Shown here: one piece after another, positions 27,226 through 34,971 of the stretch
How positions within the stretch are numbered: position 1 is the stretch's first letter
Layout: every line of letters starts with the position of its first letter
Source: Ktedonobacteraceae bacterium
GTDB lineage: Bacteria; Chloroflexota; Ktedonobacteria; Ktedonobacterales; Ktedonobacteraceae
DNA: 36,038 nt
Reading direction: 5' to 3'
Assembly (NCBI GenBank): GCA_014896635.1
Contig: JADBKA010000017.1
Coordinates: 1-36,038, forward strand
Made by a program: the position numbers and the translations under genes
Notes under the pieces: generated by a model
Told to the model about the DNA's origin: nothing
What the model saw: the letters and a program-made list of their open reading frames with translations, nothing else
The model's database searches: none

Positions 27226-27915
27226 TTAAAGATCCTCTTTAAAGACATGCCAGGGAAGAGGACCGGGCCGGTCAGCGAACCCTGCCGGAGAGGCAGGCCG
27301 GACAAGGGTGAAACTGGCTGTCGTGTCCAGCAGGTGAAGAAAGACACGCAGAATGTGGGGATCAAAACTGACACCCGCTCCCTGTAAGAGACGCTCTCTC
27401 GCTGCTTCCTGAGTGAGCGGCTCTTTATATGGGCGCTGTGACGTCAGGACATCATAGCCATCGGCAATGGTGAGAATACGCGCACTGAGCGGTATTTGTT
27501 CACCTCGCAAGCCTGTTGGATAGCCGTGTCCGTCCCATGCCTCATGATGGTAGAGCACCGCCTCGATAAAAAAAGAAGGGACATCGCATCCAATCAAGAT
27601 GCGCGCTCCGATTATCGGATGGCGCCGCATCTTTTGCCACTCTTCGCTGGAAAGGCTCGCCGACTTATTCAAGATATCATTCGCAATCCATGTCTTGCCC
27701 AGATCGTGAACTAGCGCGGCCAGAGCCAGGTTATACGCCTCGCGCCGTGTCCATCCCAGGCTACGCGCCAGTCGCTGCGCGTAGATGGCGACACGCCGGG
27801 AATGTTCATAAGTTAGAATATCCCGTTCCTGGATACTCTGTGCAAGCGAAAGCAAAACCTGGTGGATTTCCTGTTCCTGCTCCTGTTTATATGCAATATG
27901 CACTGTTACCACCAC
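27226..27915 (-). CDS. HD-GYP domain phosphodiesterase
   Basis: A 229-aa stand-alone HD-GYP protein, probably hydrolysing cyclic di-GMP and so lowering this second messenger. Metal-site residues are visible: H38, H70-D71 in VHDLGK, H99 in RRHP and H123-H124 in YHHEAWDGHGYP. The GYP motif is 131-133, and GLRGEQIPLSARILTIADGY completes the signature. There is no sensor or receiver domain. A Pro-rich tail of about 50 residues follows. The start is a GTG at 27915 with GGGAG 5 nt upstream; a second GTG is next to it. It is convergent with lon and divergent from the SbcD-like gene. Confidence 0.9.
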   Translation of the reverse strand: MVVTVHIAYKQEQEQEIHQVLLSLAQSIQERDILTYEHSRRVAIYAQRLARSLGWTRREAYNLALAALVHDLGKTWIANDILNKSASLSSEEWQKMRRHPIIGARILIGCDVPSFFIEAVLYHHEAWDGHGYPTGLRGEQIPLSARILTIADGYDVLTSQRPYKEPLTQEAARERLLQGAGVSFDPHILRVFLHLLDTTASFTLVRPASPAGFADRPGPLPWHVFKEDL

Positions 27916-28245
27916 TCACTCTCCCACTATCTAGCGATCCCTGTGTTGACTCGCTGCCAACGGTTGTTTTTCCTGACAGATATACGTAGTTTTTTCCTTA
28001 AAAGGTTGCAGGTTGTGACTATCAGGGGATAAGACCATATGCGGAACGCCGAAAACTTCGAGAAACGTTACATATGCGAAAAATATAACATGAAGGCGCT
28101 GCATGTGTCTATGCTGCCTGCTATATTTCCTATCTGTGGTTCCCTTGAATTTCTTTATTAACGGGCGCGCGGGTTGCACTATTCCCCAAATAGTCCCGTC
28201 TTCATTTTGAATCGCGTTTATTTGTGATAGACTCACCATAATACC
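27916..28245. other. Divergent intergenic region, HD-GYP and SbcD-like genes
   Basis: A 330-bp AT-richer region. It holds a small dyad (ACTATT-CCCCA-AATAGT, about 28177-28193) and two copies of CATATGCG about 35 nt apart. A weak rightward promoter may be TTGAAT (28207-28212), 15-nt spacer, TAGACT (28228-28233) with TGA before it. That start would fall close to the first ATG of the SbcD-like gene. No gene was recognised. Confidence 0.45.
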
Positions 28246-29748
28246 ATGAGCAGGTTTCTGTCTGCCTCTGTGGTAGCGGACCAGGGCGCATTGACGGCCT
28301 GTTGGCAGGCGAGTAATATGGTGGAGCATACTGTGGAGAACGATCAGGAAAAGCAAACCGAGCAAATCAGAGCTATGCAAAAGCAGCGTCGAGAGGACGT
28401 CGTTACTATCGTGTTCACTGCCGATAATCACCTGGGCTACACGGCTTCCGGGCAGAATCCGCGCAAACGCGAGGAGCGTCAGCAACTGCTGCGTCGGGCA
28501 TTTCAGCAGGCGTCGGACTTCGCGGTTGCGCAAGGGGCCGATCTGTTTATTCAGGCAGGGGATCTCTTTGATACTCCCACACCTGATGAGCGTGATCGCA
28601 GTTTTGTTGCGGACTGCCTTGCCCACCTGAAAGAAGCTGGCATACGCGCGTTTGCCCTCGGTGGTGTCCACGATACACCGGCGGAAGGACAGGCAGCGGC
28701 AAGAGACGCGATCCCTGCTCCGCAGATCAGCTATGCCCGTCTGGGCGCGTTGCACTATTTCCCTCCCCTGCGCCCAGGCGCAGCCCGCCAACCGGAACCT
28801 GTCGTCCTTGATATCAAAGGAATGCGCGTTGGCCTCTGGGGACTGGGAGTGCTTGCCGGGCAGGAGAGCGACCCGCTGGCTGCTATTCATGCCCATCCTG
28901 AAACGGAACACCTGACAATCCCGCTCCTGGTTCTTCATGCGCCTATCGAGGGCCTGCTTCAGGAGCCTGCACGGCAGGACACCCGCGCCTGTATCCGCCG
29001 CGAGACAATCGAGCGACAAACGGCTTTTCGCTATATCCTGGCCGGTTATCATCACCGGCACAGCCGTACCCGCATAGGGCAGACGGAGGTGATCGTCGCC
29101 GGGTCCACCCAACATATCGACTTCAGCACTCCTGATCACACCCCCGGCTTCGTCTTTCTCGGCCTGGCTGCCGACGGTATTCGCTGGTGCGACCACATCG
29201 CCGTAGAGACGCTTTCATTGCATCGTCTCATTATCAAGACCCATGAACTCTGGCCGGAGTCGTCGAATCCCTCTTCGGCTATCCAGGACATCCCGCACGT
29301 CCCGGATGCCCTGGATACCCCGGATGCTCAAACTGCTCAAGCGGCGCCATCCGCCTCCGATACCAGTACCCAGGGTTCGCACAGGACTCCCACCGAGGTG
29401 ATCCTTGACCGCCTTCGCCCCCTTTGCGCTCCCAACGCGATGGTCCAGTTGCGCCTGGAAGGCGAACTGACACGCAAACAGTATCATGAGCTGAACCTCA
29501 ATCAGATCCGGCACTACGGAGAAGAACATTGTTTCGCTCTTGCCATCGACGATAGCGCTTCCTCTCTGCTGTCTGAATCGGAGGCAGGCGCTACTGAGAG
29601 CGGGGAACGCTTCTCTCCACGAGAGGAACTGGTGGCCCTGGCGGATGAATGGATAGCTGCGTCATCAGATGAAAAAGAGAAGAAAGCGCTGCAAGTGACA
29701 AAAGAAGAAGTGCTGCTGGCAATGGATGAGATAAAAGGTAGGTGGTAG
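28246..29748 (+). CDS. Mre11/SbcD (YhaO-like) metallophosphoesterase
   Basis: Probable DNA-repair nuclease partner of the large ATPase downstream. The calcineurin-like core has FTADNHLG (D60, H62), QAGDLFD (D106, D109), GGVHD (V141-H142-D143), LVLH (H231) and GYHHRH (Y268-H269-H270). Family ligands normally are GNHD and GHxH, so an Asn is replaced by Val and a His by Tyr. A capping domain follows, then a low-complexity linker (about 345-380) and a C-terminal region. The start is uncertain. The ATG at 28246 has no ribosome site; ATGs at 28318 (weak AGGCGAG) and 28375 put the core nearer the N-terminus, as in SbcD. The ATPase gene follows after 58 nt and they probably form one unit. Confidence 0.85.
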   Translation: MSRFLSASVVADQGALTACWQASNMVEHTVENDQEKQTEQIRAMQKQRREDVVTIVFTADNHLGYTASGQNPRKREERQQLLRRAFQQASDFAVAQGADLFIQAGDLFDTPTPDERDRSFVADCLAHLKEAGIRAFALGGVHDTPAEGQAAARDAIPAPQISYARLGALHYFPPLRPGAARQPEPVVLDIKGMRVGLWGLGVLAGQESDPLAAIHAHPETEHLTIPLLVLHAPIEGLLQEPARQDTRACIRRETIERQTAFRYILAGYHHRHSRTRIGQTEVIVAGSTQHIDFSTPDHTPGFVFLGLAADGIRWCDHIAVETLSLHRLIIKTHELWPESSNPSSAIQDIPHVPDALDTPDAQTAQAAPSASDTSTQGSHRTPTEVILDRLRPLCAPNAMVQLRLEGELTRKQYHELNLNQIRHYGEEHCFALAIDDSASSLLSESEAGATESGERFSPREELVALADEWIAASSDEKEKKALQVTKEEVLLAMDEIKGRW

Positions 29749-29806
29749 CTGTGATATCTCGTACCTGGTATCCAACAAACCAGGCATTGGCAAACGGAGT
29801 ATGTCC

Positions 29807-32800
29807 ATGATAATCCTGAAGCATTTAACAGTCGAAAGGTTCAGGCTTCTACGTGCATTGAACCTGCATTTTCCGCAGCGTGGTAGTATCCTGATACAGG
29901 GTCCTAACGAAGCTGGCAAATCAGCCTTGCTCGAAAGCATCTATTTCGCCCTCTACGGTAAGCCGCTCAACGCCAGCCGTTCGCCGGACGATCTCATCTC
30001 GTACGGTGCCGAGAGCGCCGTCGTGAGCCTCAATCTCGCAGTGGGCGCAACCGAGTTAACCATCACTCGCACGCTCCAGCGGGGAAAAGGGCAGCAGGTT
30101 GCGCTCCAAGTGCAAATGCTCGGCGCCCCGGTCGGCAGGCCAATCACGCAGATGCAGGCCGCCAATGAGCGCATTATCCAGGAACTCGGCTGGATCGACG
30201 GGGAAACGTTGCGCAACTCCTGCCTGATCGAACAGAAAGGGCTGAGTCGCCTGGAAACTATTTCTGGCACTGAGCGCGAGCGTAGCATTCGCCAGATGCT
30301 CGGCCTCGAAGATCTTTTACGCCTTGCCGAGCAGTTCAAAGTCACGCCCGACGACGAACAGCAATTGCACGACGCTTCAGAGCGTCTGCGTCTCGCGGAA
30401 ATGCAAGCGCGCATCCCCACACTGAGTGATCAGCTTGAAAATATTGAGATCGCGCTGGATGCCGTGACGGTGCGCGAAAAGCTGGCCGAGATCGAGCAGC
30501 AGGAAGCCGAGATTGCAGAACAGGAACAGGCACTCGCTACCATCAGGAGCCGGCGCGCTGAGTTGAAGAGCCGCCAGAACCGCGCTCACCAGCTCGCAAA
30601 GGCTGACGCCACCCTGGCCGAACTCATCGCAGCCTACGATGAAATCGCCGAAGCCCGCCGCGAACTCCCCGAACTGGAAAAGCAGATCGCCGAACTGGAA
30701 CGGCGTGAGCGCGATGAATTGCCCGTTCTGGAGAAGCGCGTCAACGACCTGGCAGAGCTTACGCGCTCGTTTGGCACCTTGCAGCGCATGTCGAATGATC
30801 TCCTCTCTGCCGTCGAGACTATCAAAGAACTTGAGCAGGATCTCAAACAGCACGAAGAGACAAAAGATGACTTGAGAAGCCTGGACGAGCAGGTAGCGCA
30901 TGCTCGTATGCGCGTGCAGCAGGCAAAGCAGGCGCTGAACAATCTGGAAGAGCGACGGCGCGCCGGGCGTCCTCAGCTTGAGGACCGGCTCGAACGCTTG
31001 AAAGTTCTGGCCGAGCGCCTGCGCGCGCTCCAGCAGGCGGAGGCGCGCTACAAAGCGCGAATCGAGAGCCGGGACCACGTTGGCGAGAAGCGCGAACGCT
31101 TGAACCAGGTTCAACGTGAGTTACGCGATACCGAACAGGAACTGGCTCTTGTTGAAAACGAAGCGAAGCAGGCCCAGGAGCAGGCGGAGGCCGCCGAACG
31201 CCGCTGGCGTCAGCTCAGCGTGCGCCGGCAGGTCGCGGAATGGCAGCGGCTGAAAAGCCTGGCACAGGGTCTGGATCAGGCGGAGCAGCACCTGGCAATG
31301 GCCCGCCAGCGGCAGGAACAGCTCTCAATGGCAGTAGAGGAAGCCCGCAGCCGCACCAACAGATATCTCATGTTCTCTGCTGCCAGCGGCATCATTGCTC
31401 TGCTCTGCGCCATCGCAGCTATCATTTTCTACTCTTCAGCCAGCCTGGTCGGCACGATTCTGGGTCTTGCCGCTATCGCCTCCGGCGCCGCTGCCGCCCT
31501 CAACTGGTATAACTACCGCCGGGCCGGCGAAGAAGTGCGCACGCTCGAAAAACAGGTGCAGGATGCGATCAATCAGGTAGGCATGATGGTTGCGGCCCGC
31601 GAGACTGCCGCGCGCATGAGCGGGGGCAACGAAGAACTGATCAGGATCGAGCATGAAATTCGCACCCTTAAAGCTAGTGTGCCACGCTCTCTCGAAGAGG
31701 CCCGCCGCATCCTCGAACAAACTCCTGATCGTGGCGAGAGCCTCTCTGATCTCCAGCAGCAGGCCAAGCAGAAACGTGATGAGGCCAACACCACACGCAA
31801 CCAGGTCAATGTAACGATGGAGGCAGTAGCCAGACTGCGTAAAGAGCGCGCCTCCCTGGAAGAACAGCGCCAGCAGGAAGACTGGGAGCATATTGAGGAG
31901 AATCTGCTCCAGGATCGCGCCTCTGTCGAGTTGCTTCAGCAGGAGATCACGCTGCTGGCCGGTCAGGAAGGGCTGCCACTCGCCAGTATTAATGCCCGCT
32001 TGCAAATCGTGGATCTGGAGCAACTCCCGCCACCTGTGGCCGACGAGGATCGTACAGGCATACCCGAACTGGAATCCCTCGTCGAAAGCACTATCAAGGC
32101 GACAGAACGCGAGATCGCCTCCCTCGATGGCAAGCTAGATCTGGTGACAGACCTGGCTGACCAGGTGAGGATTCACCAGGAGGCGCTTGATGTCCTGTTG
32201 GCCCGCCAGAAGGTGATCGAGGAACGCAATGCTCGCTACCAGACGAGCAGTCCGGCGTTGCAAATAGAGCGCGCACGCGAGCAGCAGGCCGCGCTGAGCC
32301 AGGCGCTTCAGTCGCTGCGCGATTCGCTGCGCCAGCGGGTCCAGCAACTGGATATCGTTTTTAGCCAGGCTGCCATCACCAATGCCGAAATTACCGCTCG
32401 CAAGCAACTCGAAAATCTGCAAATCACACTGGGCAGCAAGATCATGCTCCAGAAAAAGCACGCCGACTATACCGAGCACCTCAAGGCGCGCCAGGAGGCC
32501 CTGGCTGAACTCTATAAGCAGCTCTCGAAATTCAGCAACACGCTCGGAAGCTGGATTGTACCTCTCAATCCTTTTGCCGAGGCGCTCTCCGCTCTTCGTA
32601 CCCGCTGCCAGCGCGAGATAGAGGAGGCCGACGAGCCGGGTATCCTGAGAGAATTTGAGGTCTTGCAAAACCAGGAAGGCGCCGCCAATGCGAAAATCGC
32701 GCTGTGCCAGCAGGAGATCGAAGCTGCGCAGGAAAGTATCACCGCTCTGCTGGTTCAGCGCAACCGCCCGGCAACAAAAAGCTATGCCCTTAGCGATCTC

Positions 32801-33766
32801 ATAGCTGTCTGGCCCTTGCTCGGCGATTATACAGTTGAGGATCGCCAGCGCCTCAAAGAGCAACAGGCCGCGCTCGAAAAAGAACTGGCCGAAATGGAAG
32901 AGCAGGAGCTTGCGCTAAGTAAGCAACTCGGCGTAGCAGGCAATCCACTCGATCTTGAACAGGCTCGCGCCTATGCAGAACAGCAGGAGCGTTCTTACCA
33001 GACAAAGCGGCACGGCAGCCGCCTGGTCGAAGCGGTAAACGAGCGCCTGATGCGCAAAGTCATCCCGCGTACCGAGCACTACATGCAGCAGATCTTGCCG
33101 CTACTCACCGGTGGGCGTTATCATGACGCTCACCTTGTGACGGAACCGGAAGAAGGCAGTTTCAGTGGCGGCCCCTACCAGTTGCAGGTATGGGATTCGG
33201 GTGCGGGCGAGTACGTTCCCCGCGCGGCGCTTTCCGGCGGTGCTGCCGATCAGCTCTCGCTTGCCTTGCGCCTGGCTTTTGCTATCGCGCTACTGCCCCG
33301 TGAGCTAAATGCCGCGCCCGGCTTCCTTATCCTCGATGAGCCGCTCAGTTCCTTTGATCGGGGCCGGGCCAGTTCTCTTGTCGAGGTGGTCACGGGTGAA
33401 ACCCTCGGCCAGCATTTTGAGCAAGTGATGCTGATTTCACACAGCAACGCCTTCGATCCTGCTACCTTCCCCTACCACATCTATATGGAGAACGGCATGG
33501 TGATCGAGAGCAACCTGCCCGTCGTGACAGAAATCACTCCCATCGTCCCCGCTATCCAGTACGGTGAGCAGACGAGCGAAAAGGCAGACGAAGATAGCGA
33601 GATAAAGAAGAAAGAGGAACAGAAGGAGGAAAAGGAGGAGGAGGAGGGGAAAAAGGAGAGCGAGAAGTATAAAAAAGACTCTGATGAAGACGACGAGGAT
33701 ATAGACGACGCGACTGTGCGGTTGCCAGCTCTGCCGGCCCACCTGGCCCGCCTCTCTATTCAATAA
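29807..33766 (+). CDS. Rad50/SbcC (YhaN-like) ATPase with membrane hairpin
   Basis: A 1319-aa SMC-type ATPase. The N-terminal half-site has Walker A GPNEAGKS (about 32-39) and LIEQKGLSRLETISG. A long coiled coil follows. Two adjacent hydrophobic segments (about 522-543 and 546-567) interrupt it, then a second coiled coil. The C-terminal half-site has the signature LSGGAADQLSLALR, Walker B FLILDEPLSSFD and the H-loop ISHS. Rad50/SbcC have a zinc-hook CxxC at the coil apex; only four scattered Cys occur here. The layout matches YhaN of Bacillus more than SbcC. A Lys/Glu-rich tail of about 65 residues ends it. The ATG at 29807 has GGAG 8 nt upstream; an ATG at 29801 is too close. Confidence 0.9.
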   Translation: MIILKHLTVERFRLLRALNLHFPQRGSILIQGPNEAGKSALLESIYFALYGKPLNASRSPDDLISYGAESAVVSLNLAVGATELTITRTLQRGKGQQVALQVQMLGAPVGRPITQMQAANERIIQELGWIDGETLRNSCLIEQKGLSRLETISGTERERSIRQMLGLEDLLRLAEQFKVTPDDEQQLHDASERLRLAEMQARIPTLSDQLENIEIALDAVTVREKLAEIEQQEAEIAEQEQALATIRSRRAELKSRQNRAHQLAKADATLAELIAAYDEIAEARRELPELEKQIAELERRERDELPVLEKRVNDLAELTRSFGTLQRMSNDLLSAVETIKELEQDLKQHEETKDDLRSLDEQVAHARMRVQQAKQALNNLEERRRAGRPQLEDRLERLKVLAERLRALQQAEARYKARIESRDHVGEKRERLNQVQRELRDTEQELALVENEAKQAQEQAEAAERRWRQLSVRRQVAEWQRLKSLAQGLDQAEQHLAMARQRQEQLSMAVEEARSRTNRYLMFSAASGIIALLCAIAAIIFYSSASLVGTILGLAAIASGAAAALNWYNYRRAGEEVRTLEKQVQDAINQVGMMVAARETAARMSGGNEELIRIEHEIRTLKASVPRSLEEARRILEQTPDRGESLSDLQQQAKQKRDEANTTRNQVNVTMEAVARLRKERASLEEQRQQEDWEHIEENLLQDRASVELLQQEITLLAGQEGLPLASINARLQIVDLEQLPPPVADEDRTGIPELESLVESTIKATEREIASLDGKLDLVTDLADQVRIHQEALDVLLARQKVIEERNARYQTSSPALQIERAREQQAALSQALQSLRDSLRQRVQQLDIVFSQAAITNAEITARKQLENLQITLGSKIMLQKKHADYTEHLKARQEALAELYKQLSKFSNTLGSWIVPLNPFAEALSALRTRCQREIEEADEPGILREFEVLQNQEGAANAKIALCQQEIEAAQESITALLVQRNRPATKSYALSDLIAVWPLLGDYTVEDRQRLKEQQAALEKELAEMEEQELALSKQLGVAGNPLDLEQARAYAEQQERSYQTKRHGSRLVEAVNERLMRKVIPRTEHYMQQILPLLTGGRYHDAHLVTEPEEGSFSGGPYQLQVWDSGAGEYVPRAALSGGAADQLSLALRLAFAIALLPRELNAAPGFLILDEPLSSFDRGRASSLVEVVTGETLGQHFEQVMLISHSNAFDPATFPYHIYMENGMVIESNLPVVTEITPIVPAIQYGEQTSEKADEDSEIKKKEEQKEEKEEEEGKKESEKYKKDSDEDDEDIDDATVRLPALPAHLARLSIQ

Positions 33767-33789
33767 ACGCTTCCTCTCCAGAGGAAAAG

Positions 33790-33820
33790 AGCAGGGAGGC
33801 GAAGTAGCGCCCTCCCTGCT
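33790..33820. terminator. Hairpin after the YhaN-like gene
   Basis: Perfect 10-bp stem AGCAGGGAGG (33790-33799) and CCTCCCTGCT (33811-33820), 11-nt loop, 24 nt after the stop codon. No T-tract follows directly, so it is terminator-like. Confidence 0.55.
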
Positions 33821-33980
33821 GAGGAGCGCCTAGTATTCCCCACAAATTCCTTTTTCTTTCATTGAAAGGGGCGGGTCACAACTCCACACACAAGGCCCGT
33901 CCCTTGACTTCCCCTTTACAGTTGTTGTGAATGGATGTCCCCTCTTTTTTCTGCATTAAAACCGCTGTCTATAGTCCGGT

Positions 33981-34009
33981 TTGCTTTTTCTATGTCCACA
34001 TAGTACAGT
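33981..34009 (+). promoter_or_regulatory. Possible promoter with a dyad in the spacer
   Basis: TTGCTT (33981-33986), 17-nt spacer, TACAGT (34004-34009, 4 of 6). The spacer contains the dyad CTATGT-CC-ACATAG (33990-34003), a possible operator. The gene downstream appears to be a remnant, so the promoter may be a leftover. Confidence 0.3.
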
Positions 34010-34044
34010 ATAGCAGCGTGGTATGTGATATCAGATCCGGTTAA

Positions 34045-34674
34045 ATGATGATCGGAAGCGTAGGGGTCCAGGGGTTTGTGGTTTTCCCCAATCATCAGTA
34101 TCCAAATGGATGTGATATGATAGACGGGATAGCTAGAGAAGAAAAGGCGAAACTTTTTCCCGAACTCTTCCGTGTGGAAGAAAGACATCCAGTCCTCCTC
34201 TGTAGAGAAAGAAAGGCCAGATTCTATGGCGTCGATAGTGAAGTCGTGCAGGACTACCAGGCTTCCTATCCCCGGCGGGATATCGCCCTGGAGCTATCAC
34301 CAGAGCAGGAGGCTCTGCCAGCGCGTATAGACCGCGACCGCATCGGACAGGTGCTCGGTAACTACCTGACCAATGCCATTAAATATTCGCCTGCCGATCA
34401 GCCAGTACATGTAGGACTGGTCACTGAATCCAGTGTCATCCGCGTCTGGGTGCGCGATCATGGACCGGGCCTGCCAACAGAGGAGCAGCAGCGTATCTGG
34501 GAACAGTTTTACCGGGCGCCTGATATCCAGGCACAGAACGGTTCAGGCGCGAGCCTGGGACTGGGCCTCTACATCTGCCAGAAGCTGATTCATAGCCATC
34601 AGGGGCAGGTAGGCATGGAGAGCGCGCCGGGACAGGGCGCCACATTCTGGTTTACCCTGCCACGACTGTCATAG
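34045..34674 (+). pseudogene. Orphan HATPase domain, remnant of a sensor histidine kinase
   Basis: From about residue 64 (nt 34234) this reads as the C-terminal ATP-binding domain of a histidine kinase: N box GQVLGNYLTNAIKYS (101-115), G1 box DHGPGLP (138-144), F box QFYR (154-157) and G2 box GSGASLGLGLYI (166-177). The dimerisation/phosphoacceptor helix with its His and any sensor domain are missing. The preceding 60 codons have no family similarity and contain part of a dispersed repeat (34063-34072). No response regulator is adjacent. The simplest reading is a kinase whose 5' part was lost by rearrangement. A free HATPase protein remains possible, but no ribosome site supports the ATG at 34045. 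Confidence 0.7.
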
Positions 34675-34757
34675 GAAGCGTGCAAAGATGAGCGCGCTGA
34701 GGAATAACCTCTTGACAATGTATGTTATCATATTGGCGTAGAGCGGAAGAATCCAGA

Positions 34758-34830
34758 GGCGGCTTAGCTCAGCTGGTAGAGCAAGGGACTCATAAGCCCT
34801 GTGTCACTGGTTCGAGTCCAGTAGCCGCTA
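34758..34830 (+). tRNA. tRNA-Met, anticodon CAU (elongator type)
   Basis: A 73-nt cloverleaf: acceptor GGCGGCT (34758-34764) with AGCCGCT (34823-34829, first pair G-U), D-arm GCTC/GAGC, anticodon loop CTCATAA with CAT at 34791-34793, and T-arm ACTGG-TTCGAGT-CCAGT. Pair 31-39 is an A-G mismatch. CCA is not encoded. A CAU anticodon could also be tRNA-Ile2 if modified to lysidine. A consensus TTGACA lies at 34712-34717, but no good -10 follows at 16-18 nt. Confidence 0.92.
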
Positions 34831-34848
34831 CTTATTGCTACCCAATAC

Positions 34849-34886
34849 CCCTCAACCAGCTCCCCGGCCTGGTCGAGGGTTTTTTT
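34849..34886 (+). terminator. Rho-independent terminator of tRNA-Met
   Basis: Stem CCCTC-A-ACCAG (34849-34859) with CTGGT-C-GAGGG (34869-34879), one internal A/C mismatch and a 9-nt loop, then seven T residues (34880-34886). Confidence 0.9.
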
Positions 34887-34971
34887 TGCTCCGAACTGGC
34901 CGAAGCGTGACGATTAACTATATACTGGGAACTATCCATTTGCGAAATACAGAAGACAGGTGACGGAAAGA

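Larger units (their letters stand above)
33767..34233. other. Intergenic region after the ATPase, low-complexity, no gene
   Basis: About 470 nt. It begins with a small dyad TTCCTCT-CC-AGAGGAA (33771-33786) and the hairpin at 33790. It contains a promoter-like site at 33981 and, at 34063-34072, the 10-mer GGGGTCCAGG also found at 9393. The open frame that starts at 34045 covers the last part, but that stretch has no family similarity and is probably non-coding. Confidence 0.5.

Noticed and set aside
27931..29196. 421-aa open frame on the minus strand opposite the SbcD-like gene
   Set aside because: The plus strand carries clear phosphoesterase motifs in order. The antisense frame has no family motif or ribosome site.
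34712..34740. Promoter of tRNA-Met starting with TTGACA
   Set aside because: The -35 is perfect, but no acceptable -10 is found at 16-18 nt, so it is mentioned with the tRNA and not listed as a promoter.
34722..34910. 62-aa frame across tRNA-Met
   Set aside because: It is a translation of the tRNA and its terminator.
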